Source of the DNA: a bacterium
GTDB taxonomy: Bacteria; Bacteroidota; Bacteroidia; NS11-12g; UBA9320
Direction of reading: 5' to 3'
NCBI GenBank assembly: GCA_018223105.1
Contig: JAAEYY010000012.1
Coordinates: forward strand, 41,345 to 97,571
Length of the DNA: 56,227 nucleotides
Positions within the stretch are counted from its first letter, which is position 1, and each line of letters opens with the position of its first letter. This document shows positions 9,875-18,265 of the stretch, in pieces. The notes below the pieces were generated by a model. It was not told the origin of the DNA, searched no databases, and saw only the letters and a program-made list of their open reading frames with translations. Both the position numbers and the translations under genes were made by a program.

Positions 9875-10452
9875 TGGCGGATTATTTCGCTCATGAGACA
9901 GCTGTAATTGATGAGGGCTGCACCATTGGTGAGGGCACTAAAATTTGGCATTTCAGTCATATCATGAGTGACTCTGAAATCGGGCCACAATGTAATATTG
10001 GACAAAATGTTGTTGTTTCTCCGAAAGTGAAACTCGGTCGAAACAACAAAGTTCAAAACAATGTGAGCATCTATTCAGGAGTAATCTGTGAGGATGATGT
10101 TTTCTTAGGACCCAGCGCCGTTTTCACCAATATCTTAAATCCGCGAAGCGCCTTTGTACGCCGAGATCAATATGTAGAGACTCTAGTTAAAGAAGGAGCT
10201 TCTATCGGAGCTAATTCAACCATAGTTTGCGGAAACACTCTAGGTAAATATTGTATGATCGGTGCAAGTGCTGTTGTAACTAGAAACATACCCGATGTTG
10301 CTTTGATGGTGGGTAATCCTGCCAAACAAATCGGCTGGGTAAGCAGAGCAGGCCATCGACTGGAATTTAGTGATGATGGCATTGCAGTCTGTCCTGAAAC
10401 GAAAGAAAAATATAAAATTAGCGGGGATTCTGTGTCTCTGTTGAATCTGTGA
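9874..10452 (+). CDS. Left-handed beta-helix N-acetyltransferase (WbpD-like)
   Basis: 192-residue acyltransferase built of hexapeptide repeats: IDEGCTIGEGTKIWHFSHI, then IGPQCNIGQNVVVSPKVKLGRNN-type turns, then IGANSTIVCGNTLGKYCMIGASAVVTRNIPDVALMVGNPAK as the last coils. The order and the HFSHI and NVSIYSGV segments resemble WbpD/WlbB, which acetylate the 3-amino group of UDP-2-acetamido-3-amino-glucuronate, using acetyl-CoA. A short C-terminal domain (about residues 155-192) has CPETKEKYKI, typical for the WbpD group. The gene overlaps the preceding stop by one base and closes the operon. The oxidoreductase WbpB, normally part of that route, is not in the window. The 3' end overlaps the lipoprotein gene on the other strand by 35 bases. 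Confidence 0.85.
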   Translation: MADYFAHETAVIDEGCTIGEGTKIWHFSHIMSDSEIGPQCNIGQNVVVSPKVKLGRNNKVQNNVSIYSGVICEDDVFLGPSAVFTNILNPRSAFVRRDQYVETLVKEGASIGANSTIVCGNTLGKYCMIGASAVVTRNIPDVALMVGNPAKQIGWVSRAGHRLEFSDDGIAVCPETKEKYKISGDSVSLLNL

Positions 10453-11239
10453 AATAGGTCATCTGTCTTTCGGTCCATTTGTAGTGTTGATTTAGTGAAT
10501 CACCTACGTTATAAATGGCCATTTGACGAGTCCAATTGCCGATTTCGTCATCTTCGGAGTACTGATATTCATTCGCTCTTTTCAACCAATTCTCTCCAAC
10601 CAGTCGACTTATTATGAGCACCGTAAGTTCATTATCTTCATTAAATCTCTGCTCATGTTTTTGGCGCAGTGCATCCTGTGAATCATAAAAACGAATTTCT
10701 GTTCTGTTACCATTTTCATCAAGGTCGTACTCCTGACGCAATTTTGGAACTTCCTTCCCGGGTTCCAGGGCCTTAGTTCCAACAATATTACCCTCTTCAT
10801 CGTGCTCATTGAGATAGGTCATTTGCTTAGTTTCGCCATTCTCATACCAAACTTCTTCTATTACCCATCCTTTATCGTTTAAGGTTAAAGCACAGCTATC
10901 ACGCAGTGTATCTCCCATTTCAACTCTAAAGAAATCAAGGACATATCCTTTACCATTGTAGTTATAGCCTTGAGAAAAATTCTGGCTTGGAACTTCTTCC
11001 AAGAATGAAGTTAGATATCCTTCTTTGTTGAAATTATAGGTATAAATCGTTTCTAAAGCACCTCTTTTTAGCTGTCCACTAGCTGAATCTACCTCAACAG
11101 AATACAACCATTTCACCATTTTGCTTGGCTTTCCTTTAACATTATTGAGTTCCCAATCTGTTTTGAGTTTATAGTAATCTGCTTCGTCTGAGGTGCAAGC
11201 CGCGATGGCTAGAAGCAATAAAAAGCTGATGAATTTCAT
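10418..11239 (-). CDS. Lipoprotein with YD-repeat-like segments, unknown function
   Basis: 273 residues. A lipoprotein signal is clear: MKFISFLLLLAIAAC with the modified cysteine at residue 15 followed by TSDEAD. The body holds repeats of the kind found in RHS/YD-like lipoproteins of Bacteroidota: YTYNFNKEGYL, YNYNGKGYVLDFF, LTLNDKGWVIEE, NEHDEEGNIVG, YDLDENGNRTE and FNEDNELT, each about 25-30 residues apart. This predicts a beta-rich surface or periplasmic protein. I do not know a function. A TAaaTTCG element ends 5 nt before the ATG. The last 35 bases overlap the acetyltransferase gene convergently, so the two transcripts are antisense there. Confidence 0.7.
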   Translation of the reverse strand: MKFISFLLLLAIAACTSDEADYYKLKTDWELNNVKGKPSKMVKWLYSVEVDSASGQLKRGALETIYTYNFNKEGYLTSFLEEVPSQNFSQGYNYNGKGYVLDFFRVEMGDTLRDSCALTLNDKGWVIEEVWYENGETKQMTYLNEHDEEGNIVGTKALEPGKEVPKLRQEYDLDENGNRTEIRFYDSQDALRQKHEQRFNEDNELTVLIISRLVGENWLKRANEYQYSEDDEIGNWTRQMAIYNVGDSLNQHYKWTERQMTYFTDSTETQNPR

Positions 11240-11301
11240 TGCTGCGAATTTAAATGAAGATGGATAAGTAATACTAATACCTCAAACAAAACCTAAACCG
11301 A

Positions 11302-13212
11302 TCAATACTCCCCACCCCACACTCGTTCATCTCTGGCATCACCGAAAGATGGAAGATCGAAAGGTTGGACATGAGTCCCTGTTGTATCTGCCAAGGTCTT
11401 CATGAAAGCAATTATAGCGTCAATCTCAGGCTCAGTTAAACCTAAACTATCGCCTGACAAGGTCTGTTGAGGGATATCAAGACCTCTTCCAAGTCCACCA
11501 CCTTCGTTATAAAACTCCACAACTTCGCGGAGCGTTAAATAAGCACCATTGTGCATATAAGGAGCAGTAAGATCTATATTACGCAAGCCACTTGTTTTAA
11601 ACATCCCATCGATATAATCTGCTTTGGGGTATGCATGTTTAAACCGTTCATACATACCTCCATCCGGATCTAGCTCACCGGATTTCGGAGCGCTCTCTAC
11701 TCCCAGAATTTCACCTTCAGTTTCTCGATAATGTGGAGGAACAAAACCATTAAACATCGGAGGGAAATGGCATGTGGCACACTGAGCCTTCCCGAAGAAA
11801 ATATTGGCACCCAAAATTTCCTCTTTCGTATAATTTTCAGCTTCACCTCGGATATTTTGATCAAATTTAGAGTTGAGTGCAACCAAGGATCGGATATAGA
11901 GTTCTATTGCCGTTTTAATTGTACTCATGCTAACCGGCTCATCAAAGCTAGAGAATGCCTGGCTAAAAATATCGCGGTATTCATCACTTTCATTCAGTTC
12001 TTTAACCACCTGATCTGCTGTTGTGTTAAACTCTTTATGAGCTACAATTACATTGGTAATTTGATCGTTCATGTTTTGCGACCTCAAGTCCCAAAAGAAA
12101 TTACTCTGATAAGCGGAATTGATTAATCCGGGTGCATTTCGATCCACAGTTCCATTAAAGCCGGTTGCAATGCTTTTCTTTTCACCGTCTGAAAACGCGA
12201 GTTCGGGCTTGTGACAAGATGCACAAGATCGATCATTCCCAATACTTAATATAGGATCGAAAAACAAGATTTTACCAAGTTCTATTTGAAGGGATGATTG
12301 AGTATTCCCATTTCCCCTCATAGAAAACAAAGGATCTAAGTAGTCTTTAGCGAAAAGATGGTCGCCGGTATATATGGACCTTGGGACTGTAGTGACCTGG
12401 TTATACAGTTCAAAGCCAGAAGCAGTATAGAAATGCTTAATCTCGCTTTGAAGTGGAATGAGATAGTTTTTAAAGAAACTGAACTGCTCTAGATCTCCAA
12501 AGGATGATATGGAGTTTAATTTCGTTTCGGCAGACTTCGCTAATTCTTCAATCTTAATCAAACTGGGATTCTGATTGAAAATGCTTTGAAATGAATTCAG
12601 ATCTTCTTTGAGGTAATTCAAGACAATTCTTGCATCTTCAAGTCCACATTGTAATTCAGGTGAATCAAAACCAGTAAGGCTGAGTGTCATAAGGCGGGTA
12701 AGCGCCATATGGTTCGCATCCAGAATTTCCCATTCTCTTATGGAGCTGCTAGAAAATGCGGTCTTTAGTATTTCTATCCTTGTCTTTAAAAACCTAAGTT
12801 GTTTCGCTATTTCCTCACTTGCTACTTGCTCCTGAACCAATAGTTCTTCAATCACCTGCATCCCTGTTGGATCATCTTTATGAAGTACAGTAACTTCTGT
12901 GCTTATTGAGGGTACCGGACCACCGTTAATCATCTTGTCGATATCAGGATATCGAAAGACTACATAAGTTTCTACAGCTTTATATGACGATCTTAAATTG
13001 TGATAATATTCTATGGGTGATTTCTCTTCTTCTAATGCCTTAAGAAATGCAGCTAAGTCTTGTTCTACCACTGAGAGTTGAGAAACAATTCGAGAATTAA
13101 CTTTTTGTGAAGGCGTTGTATCCAAATAGGAAGAGCCGAGAAATGCAAAAATCACACTAAGGATTATGAAGTGCGATTTTCTTAATTGAAAGCTTGAAAT
13201 ATTGAAGGTCAT
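11302..13212 (-). CDS. Di-heme cytochrome c peroxidase (MauG/CcpA family) with N-terminal extension
   Basis: 636 residues. Two c-type heme sites are visible, CASCH near residue 329 and CATCH near residue 479, in the order and spacing of bacterial cytochrome c peroxidases and MauG. The C-terminal half also has FFDPILSIGNDRS and FKTSGLRNIDLTAPYMHNG, both typical of this family. Such enzymes reduce H2O2 in the periplasm or oxidise protein or other substrates. About 280 residues precede the catalytic part: a membrane segment or uncleaved signal (residues 13-30) and a largely helical region that looks like the imelysin-type extension of some iron-related peroxidases. It lies just downstream of a PhoX-type phosphatase but is separated from it by a terminator. 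An iron- or phosphate-related role is inference only. Confidence 0.85.
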   Translation of the reverse strand: MTFNISSFQLRKSHFIILSVIFAFLGSSYLDTTPSQKVNSRIVSQLSVVEQDLAAFLKALEEEKSPIEYYHNLRSSYKAVETYVVFRYPDIDKMINGGPVPSISTEVTVLHKDDPTGMQVIEELLVQEQVASEEIAKQLRFLKTRIEILKTAFSSSSIREWEILDANHMALTRLMTLSLTGFDSPELQCGLEDARIVLNYLKEDLNSFQSIFNQNPSLIKIEELAKSAETKLNSISSFGDLEQFSFFKNYLIPLQSEIKHFYTASGFELYNQVTTVPRSIYTGDHLFAKDYLDPLFSMRGNGNTQSSLQIELGKILFFDPILSIGNDRSCASCHKPELAFSDGEKKSIATGFNGTVDRNAPGLINSAYQSNFFWDLRSQNMNDQITNVIVAHKEFNTTADQVVKELNESDEYRDIFSQAFSSFDEPVSMSTIKTAIELYIRSLVALNSKFDQNIRGEAENYTKEEILGANIFFGKAQCATCHFPPMFNGFVPPHYRETEGEILGVESAPKSGELDPDGGMYERFKHAYPKADYIDGMFKTSGLRNIDLTAPYMHNGAYLTLREVVEFYNEGGGLGRGLDIPQQTLSGDSLGLTEPEIDAIIAFMKTLADTTGTHVQPFDLPSFGDARDERVWGGEY

Positions 13213-13220
13213 ATTAAACA

Positions 13221-13250
13221 GAAAAAGGGGAAGGTTTACACCCTCCCCTT
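13221..13250 (-). terminator. Intrinsic terminator of the PhoX-type phosphatase gene
   Basis: Stem of about 10 bp with one mismatch (arms 13241-13250 and 13225-13234) followed on the minus strand by a T-run, 19 nt after the stop at 13269. Confidence 0.75.
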
Positions 13251-13268
13251 ATAAAGAATTTACAAAAT

Positions 13269-15080
13269 TTACTCTACAATAATTTTTTTATTGATTCCAT
13301 CTGCAGTGATAAGGTAGTAGGTACCTGCAGCTAGATCAGAAATATCCATTGTGTTTACTTCACGCTGAACTTTTAATTTTTGTCCTTGCGAGTTGTAAAG
13401 CGCTACATCCACTGTTTTAGAGAAGTGTAATTCTCTGGCAGCCGGATTAGGATATACGTTGAACTCATTCACATCCAAATCATCTATAGAAGCGGTTTGG
13501 CTGCTAAAATGACTTTGGTCAAAAATGGTTTGATAACCTGTAACTGCTAAAGTTACAGAATGGTTGAAAGGAGCTTTATTATCGGAAGCGGGGTGTTGAA
13601 TATTTACAAAATAGGTTGATCCATCGGGAGTAAATCTACCACCGGTAGTTTCACATCCTTTAGGTCCAACTAAGAATCTTCTCAATTGAGAAACATTATA
13701 CGTTACACCAGGCTTATCTCCTGTTACATCAAGGATATAAATTTCATTTAGCACATTGCTAAAATGAGCAGGAGTTGAAGGCATTCCACCCGGGTTCATA
13801 TCCTCATTGATTACCAAGAAAGTTCTACCGTTGATTACGGTTGAAACTAAACCATCAGGAGATGAAAGGTGATTGTTTGTTGGAGTATAATCTTTAGAAA
13901 GAGACCCTCCGCCTTCAAGAGCAGACTCCATTTTACCTGAAACAGTGTTTAGTCTAAGTACACGTCCCCAGATATCATTGAACGTACTGTCGATGTTTCC
14001 ATCTTTAGCATCCAACTCAACTAAGTGATGAGCAAGAGTAGCACCTTGTCTCATTGCACCTGCAACGCTTTGAGATCTTCCTCTACCGGTTTCGGTAATG
14101 AAAACAGTTTCATCGTCAATACCTTCAACCCATTCTAATCTCATAAATACAGTAGCTCCTAATTTGTATGCTTCTTCACGAGCATTCATCATAGTGTTCA
14201 TATTCATTGTTAGAGGCAACCATGTTCCGGTTTCTCCATCTTCTGATTGCTTATAGCAATACAAAGTACCTTTACTGAAATCTTCTGCAACATCAGCAAC
14301 AAATTTGAACATTACAGACCCGCCTGAATAATCATCAGAAAGATAAACAGTTTTACGATCAGATGCGATCCATCCACCTTCGTGGTCGTATCTTCCCATA
14401 TTGTAGTTCTTGCGAATAGCCTGTGCATTTTTCACATCAACTTCAACCATGTACTGGTAGTTCATGTATTTTGGAATATTCATGCTAACAGAAGCACCAT
14501 TGAAAGAGCTAACTGCCCAATCTGATGTATCACTCACACCCTGCGCATCTATTACAGCGTTTGAAGTAAAAGATCCACCCCACTCTTCAGCAGTGAATAC
14601 TTTACCCCACGAAGTTTGGATACCACCGCAGTTTGCTCCTGTTCCACCCACATTTGAAAAATCAACGTTTCTGAATTTTCCATCCGGGTGATCAACAACT
14701 TCCCATGATTTAGTATTTTGATTGTAATATACTGTAAATACAGTCATTCCACCTCCATCGCCGTTAACGGCATCAGATTGAATTCTCTCGTGGTTTACAA
14801 TAACATATCCACTATCGCTTCTACCATTGATAGGTACATAACCGGTAAAATCTTGCCATTCTTTAGCTAGTGCTGTTTGACCGCTTTTGTTTGTTACTTC
14901 GTCTACACCACCTTGAAACAATACATCATATTTAATTGGTGAAGCAGGTACAATCACTTCGTCCGGATCACTAGGGTACTGACCAGCATCATAAAGGTCA
15001 ATTAACAATTCCGGAAACGGATTTTGTGCAAATACTGAATGCATCAACAGAGATGCAAAGATTAGTGTTAGTGTTCTCAT
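13269..15080 (-). CDS. PhoX-type (DUF839) alkaline phosphatase with type IX secretion sorting domain
   Basis: I start the protein at the ATG at 15080 (603 residues) because it opens a clean signal peptide (MRTLTLIFASLLMHSVFAQ); the frame is open further upstream. The body matches the DUF839/PhoX family of calcium- and iron-dependent phosphatases: GYVIVNHERIQSDAVNGDGG, NCGGIQTSWGKVFTAEEWGG, GRYDHEGGWIASDRKTVYLSD and the late SSPDGLV-type segments with the metal-binding acidic residues. The last 80 or so residues (FNVYPNPAARELHF to the end, IIVE) are a type A type IX sorting domain, so the enzyme is secreted or attached at the surface, instead of going through Tat as in the founding PhoX proteins. 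A TTcaTTTG element at 15102-15109 could be its -7 box. A Rho-independent terminator follows. Confidence 0.85.
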   Translation of the reverse strand: MRTLTLIFASLLMHSVFAQNPFPELLIDLYDAGQYPSDPDEVIVPASPIKYDVLFQGGVDEVTNKSGQTALAKEWQDFTGYVPINGRSDSGYVIVNHERIQSDAVNGDGGGMTVFTVYYNQNTKSWEVVDHPDGKFRNVDFSNVGGTGANCGGIQTSWGKVFTAEEWGGSFTSNAVIDAQGVSDTSDWAVSSFNGASVSMNIPKYMNYQYMVEVDVKNAQAIRKNYNMGRYDHEGGWIASDRKTVYLSDDYSGGSVMFKFVADVAEDFSKGTLYCYKQSEDGETGTWLPLTMNMNTMMNAREEAYKLGATVFMRLEWVEGIDDETVFITETGRGRSQSVAGAMRQGATLAHHLVELDAKDGNIDSTFNDIWGRVLRLNTVSGKMESALEGGGSLSKDYTPTNNHLSSPDGLVSTVINGRTFLVINEDMNPGGMPSTPAHFSNVLNEIYILDVTGDKPGVTYNVSQLRRFLVGPKGCETTGGRFTPDGSTYFVNIQHPASDNKAPFNHSVTLAVTGYQTIFDQSHFSSQTASIDDLDVNEFNVYPNPAARELHFSKTVDVALYNSQGQKLKVQREVNTMDISDLAAGTYYLITADGINKKIIVE

Positions 15081-15207
15081 TTTTCTTTCTTGTTTGAATT
15101 GCAAATGAATCCGGACCGTGTTAAGGGAAAGTTTATTCGATTTGATCAATTGATTACAGAAATGTTAAATCTATTACCAACTGTGTACCTTAATTTGTTT
15201 TACTGAA

Positions 15208-16152
15208 ATGAGATTGACAAGAAACCTTATAGCCGTTCTGATTTTTCTGTCATCACTATGCAGCTCTGCTCAAAATGCAGAATATGTTTTTCGCAATGCC
15301 AAAGACAGCACAAGGAATTGTTATTTAAAGATTATACCAGAAGGGAAAATAAAAGGTATTGTTGTTCGAGATTTTACCAATTTGCCTGACACTTCAAAAA
15401 CCGGGCGATTCAATTTCACAGAGCTTTGTACCGAAAACCAATATTTAACCTTGTTTACTGTAACTACCACCTTATTCCCCGAGTTATTTGTAGAAGACAC
15501 TGTAATAAATATGCTGGATGAAATAATTGAAGAGGTAATTGCAGAACACGAGGTTCCTCGAGAAAACATTTTTGTAGGGGGAATTTCGAGCAGTGGTGCA
15601 AGGGCCTTTAGATTTGCTGAATACTGCGCTCAAGGCAAGTCAAAGTACAAGCATAAGGTAAAAGGCGTATTTGGGGTTGACCCACCATTAGATCTGGCAC
15701 GTTTTTACAATTCTATTTTACAACATCAGCAAAACTTTAAAGCGGGCATGGCTTGGGAGGCGGAACATATGACAGATGTTTTTAATGAAATTTTTAAAGG
15801 TGTTCCGGACGAATACCCACTGGATTACCAAAATGCTTCTGTATTCTCACATGGAGATAGTCTTGGAGGAAATGCTCAATACTTGGTAGATACAGATATA
15901 ATTCTTTTTCATGAGCCGGATATTGACTGGTGGATGGAAGAACGAGGATGTTCTTACTTCGATATTAACTCGTACGACGTCGTTGCTTTTGCCGTCAAAC
16001 TTAGAGAACTTGGAAATGAAGATGTTGAAGTGATAACTACTGCCAATAAAGGCGTTGATGCAGAAGGAAATCATAAGTGTCATGATTGGAGCATTGTAGA
16101 TGAAGAGTATTTGATAGCCTGGATTATTGATCGTACAACATTAGAAGAATGA
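15208..16152 (+). CDS. Secreted alpha/beta-hydrolase-like protein
   Basis: 314 residues with a signal peptide ending near residue 22 (SSLCSSAQ). The fold is suggested by the nucleophile elbow GISSSGARAFRFA near residue 128 (Gly-x-Ser-x-x pattern), an acidic residue in the following strand-loop region (FGVDPPLDL), and a histidine close to the C-terminus (NHKCHDWSIVDEEYL) that could complete the triad. The N-terminal region (KGIVVRDFTNLPD) replaces the usual lid and oxyanion strand. The substrate is unknown; esterase or peptidase activity is possible. It starts a four-gene plus-strand operon and overlaps the next gene by ATGA. A TTaaTTTG box lies 10 nt upstream of the ATG. Confidence 0.7.
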   Translation: MRLTRNLIAVLIFLSSLCSSAQNAEYVFRNAKDSTRNCYLKIIPEGKIKGIVVRDFTNLPDTSKTGRFNFTELCTENQYLTLFTVTTTLFPELFVEDTVINMLDEIIEEVIAEHEVPRENIFVGGISSSGARAFRFAEYCAQGKSKYKHKVKGVFGVDPPLDLARFYNSILQHQQNFKAGMAWEAEHMTDVFNEIFKGVPDEYPLDYQNASVFSHGDSLGGNAQYLVDTDIILFHEPDIDWWMEERGCSYFDINSYDVVAFAVKLRELGNEDVEVITTANKGVDAEGNHKCHDWSIVDEEYLIAWIIDRTTLEE

Positions 16153-16673
16153 AGCCCGAAGCAATTGAAACATCTCGATTAATACTTCGACCATTCACAT
16201 TGGACGATATTGAGGCTGCTTATGCCATGAATTTGGATCAAGAAGTAAGCAAATTCACAGGAGATGGAGGGGTTGTGAGTAAAGAAGAAATTGAACGAAG
16301 AATAAAGGAAGATGTCCTTGGCGACTACCAAAAACACGGTTATGGCAGAATGGCTGTTGGAATTAATGGAGGGCCGGATTTCATCGGTTTTTGTGGACTA
16401 AAGTATCTCGAAGATATGAGGAAGGTAGATCTTGGTTATCGCTTCATGAGTGATTACTGGGGAAAAGGTTATGCAACGGAATCATGTAATGCTGTACTAA
16501 GATTGGGCTTTGATCAACTAAAGCTGAATGAGATTATCGCTATGGTGCTACCAAAAAACAAAGCTTCAATCAGGGTGCTGGAAAAGCTTAATTTTGATTT
16601 TAGCCATTCTTTTGAAGAAGATGATATGCTGATCGATTTATACAAATTGGATAAGGCAAGTGCCCATTATTAA
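16149..16673 (+). CDS. GNAT-family N-acetyltransferase (RimJ/RimL-like)
   Basis: 174 residues with the whole plan of an Acetyltransf_3 (GNAT) protein: ETSRLILRPFTLDDIEAAYAM at the N-terminus, GFCGLKYL as the central strand, then LGYRFMSDYWGKGYATESCNAVLRLGF, where the acetyl-CoA pyrophosphate loop is WGKGYA, and the late IRVLEKLNFDF. Members acetylate ribosomal-protein N-termini, antibiotics or small amines; which one here cannot be read from sequence. Coupled to the hydrolase upstream (ATGA overlap) and to the SRPBCC gene downstream (14-base overlap). Confidence 0.88.
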   Translation: MKPEAIETSRLILRPFTLDDIEAAYAMNLDQEVSKFTGDGGVVSKEEIERRIKEDVLGDYQKHGYGRMAVGINGGPDFIGFCGLKYLEDMRKVDLGYRFMSDYWGKGYATESCNAVLRLGFDQLKLNEIIAMVLPKNKASIRVLEKLNFDFSHSFEEDDMLIDLYKLDKASAHY

Positions 16674-17109
16674 TCTAGAAACTCGAATTAAAGCATCTCC
16701 GGAAAAGGTCTTCAACTTAGCTCGAAGTGTCAACCTCCACTTAGAGTCGATGAACCGGTATCACGAAAAAGTGCTTGAAGGCAGGAAAGAGGGATTATTT
16801 GAAGTCGGAGATACTGTAAAATGGCAAGCACAACATTTTGGTTTCAATTTTAAATTGGAAGTTACAATTACAGAGATGGAGCAGCCTTCTTATTTCGTGG
16901 ATGAACAGATTAGAGGTCCTTTCAAATATATGTCGCACCGACATAGCTTTGAGAGTGATGGTGAGTATTGTTTTATGAAAGATGAATTTGAGTATAGCTC
17001 TCCATTGGGAATTCTTGGAAAAATTGTAGATGCGCTATTTATGAAGCGATATATGACTAAATTGCTGCAGGATCGAAACCATTTAATAAAAGCCAGTGCT
17101 GAAAAATGA
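16660..17109 (+). CDS. SRPBCC-fold (START/Bet v1-like) ligand-binding protein
   Basis: 149 residues, starting at a GTG inside the end of the GNAT gene. The pattern is that of cell-division-inhibitor-like SRPBCC proteins: INLETRIKASPEKVFNLARSVNLHLESM at the N-terminus, VGDTVKWQAQHFG, then FVDEQIRGPFKYMSHRHSFE and the C-terminal helix with MKRYMTKLLQDRNHLIK. The fold has a deep hydrophobic pocket for lipids or other hydrophobic ligands. Members often sit next to SDR or acetyltransferase genes without a known role. Overlaps the next lipoprotein gene by 4 bases. No good SD, as is normal here; the coupled position is the main support for the start. Confidence 0.8.
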   Translation: MPIINLETRIKASPEKVFNLARSVNLHLESMNRYHEKVLEGRKEGLFEVGDTVKWQAQHFGFNFKLEVTITEMEQPSYFVDEQIRGPFKYMSHRHSFESDGEYCFMKDEFEYSSPLGILGKIVDALFMKRYMTKLLQDRNHLIKASAEK

Positions 17110-17546
17110 AGCTGAGAACTTTAATATTCAATATAGGATTACTGATGCTCATTAGTACTCTAGCTTCGTGTCGAAACTCGGTTGAAATACATGAAAATTA
17201 CTGCTTTATGGATTTTGAATTGAATGAGAACGAACTTCCCTCAGAAGGTAATCAGCTTTTGTTTTTCACAGCACATTCTGCTCAAGGTTCTAAAGGCTCA
17301 GGTTCCATTAATATCGCTCGCATCAAAGCGACATTAATTAAAAACGATTTTGACATTTATAGTTTGTATGTGGATGATCGAGATTCTTGTGGGTCGTTTA
17401 GCAAGAAGATTGTCCATCGTGCACTTTTGAATAAAATGGGGTATAATTCATTGCCGCTTTATGTTTATGTGAAGGAGGGGCGTATACGATATATTCATGG
17501 GAAGGAGTTTCAGGTTTCGGATTTGGATTTGGCTTTGAAGGATTAG
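17106..17546 (+). CDS. Small lipoprotein, possibly thioredoxin-like
   Basis: 146 residues with a lipoprotein signal (LLMLISTLASC, lipidated cysteine near residue 22). The following domain has a strand-helix plan LLFFTAHSAQGSKGSGSINIAR, IYSLYVDDRDSC and a late PLYVYVKEGRIRYIHGKEF that recalls a thioredoxin fold, but there is no CxxC, so a redox role is not supported. It is the last gene of the 15208-17546 operon and its end runs into repeat DNA. Function not recognised. Confidence 0.6.
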   Translation: MKLRTLIFNIGLLMLISTLASCRNSVEIHENYCFMDFELNENELPSEGNQLLFFTAHSAQGSKGSGSINIARIKATLIKNDFDIYSLYVDDRDSCGSFSKKIVHRALLNKMGYNSLPLYVYVKEGRIRYIHGKEFQVSDLDLALKD

Positions 17547-17840
17547 TAAATCTCTCGCAGAGGAAGTTAAAATCTCTCACGAAGACACGAAGGCACAAAG
17601 CGCTGTTAATACCACTTTCTGTTTATTCTAGGTTCTTAGTACTTACTACGTGATTCTCTCGCAGAGAAATAGAGACGCAGAAGAGATATATCTCGCAGAG
17701 ACGCGGAGGCACAGCGGCACAGAGAATTGTAAGGGAATTGTGGTCTCAATAAGTCACTACGCCACAAAGGGTCAACATTCTCCGAAGCTTTCCTGCGATC
17801 TACTAATCCGCCAACCGGCGGAGAAGGAGATAGCGGAGGA
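17547..17840. repeat. Purine-rich interspersed repeat region, non-coding
   Basis: About 300 bases without a believable gene. Short related units recur: tctctcgcagagg near 17551, ctctcacgaagacacgaagg near 17574, ctctcgcagagaaatagaga near 17655 and tctcgcagagacgcggaggc near 17691. They share a degenerate ctcgcagagacgcggaggcacagag theme that occurs as dispersed intergenic repeats in many Bacteroidota. The reading frames crossing it (both strands, up to 86 codons) follow the repeat and have no protein-like features. Confidence 0.65.
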
Positions 17841-17941
17841 GAATCCACATCCTCCGTATATCTTGGCTAAGGAAACAGGTGAATCCACATCCACCGTATG
17901 TCTTGGCTAGGGAAGTAGGTGAATCCACATTCTCCGTAGCT
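17841..17941. repeat. Tandem 40-bp repeat, two and a half copies
   Basis: Units begin at 17841, 17881 and 17921 with gaatccacat and carry the core tcttggcta(a/g)gga. The first two are full 40-base copies differing at several positions; the third diverges after about 18 bases. The related sequence continues to about 17967 and codes the last residues and stop of the small membrane protein on the minus strand. Confidence 0.8.
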
Positions 17942-18226
17942 TCAGCGTAGGAGAAACCACATTCTCCAAGTCAATAACCAGCACAAAAGGGTGATTATGG
18001 ACAGTATTACTAAAAACCAAGTTTCCTTCAACCAGTCACAAATAAAAATGGGAGATTCTAGAGCCAATCGCCATTCACAATTTCTATTTATTTCTAAAAA
18101 ATCGAATCCCAGCAAGTAAGCAATAAAGATGAAGGTAAATAGGGCGAGTGCCAGGGTGAAATATAGTTTAAGATCAAACTTGAGGATGTTGACCCAGTTT
18201 TGATCGTTTCTGAATTTCTTTGTCAT
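17942..18226 (-). CDS. Small two-helix membrane protein, unknown function
   Basis: 94 residues with two clear membrane spans: about residues 20-42 (LYFTLALALFTFIFIAYLLG) and about 68-92 (WFLVILSIITLLCWLLTW). Between them lies a short loop with two cysteines and two tryptophans (NRNCEWRLALESPIFICDWL) that would face the periplasm if the lysine-rich N-terminus is cytoplasmic. The last codons (MWFLLR) and stop are made from the adjoining 40-bp repeat DNA, so the natural C-terminus may have been altered. No family recognised. Confidence 0.5.
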   Translation of the reverse strand: MTKKFRNDQNWVNILKFDLKLYFTLALALFTFIFIAYLLGFDFLEINRNCEWRLALESPIFICDWLKETWFLVILSIITLLCWLLTWRMWFLLR

Positions 18227-18265
18227 TACTATTTCCGCTAGTTCATTTAAAGGATGAATACTTGG

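Noticed and set aside
11731..12126. 131-codon plus-strand frame inside the di-heme peroxidase gene
   Set aside because: Antisense shadow of a clear enzyme gene; no promoter or domain.
17650..17910. 86-codon plus-strand and 70-codon minus-strand frames in the repeat region
   Set aside because: Composition follows the repeat units; no start signal, no family features.
17841..17941. Possible CRISPR array from the 40-base periodic repeat
   Set aside because: The period has no separate spacer; units are contiguous and diverged, and no cas gene is near.
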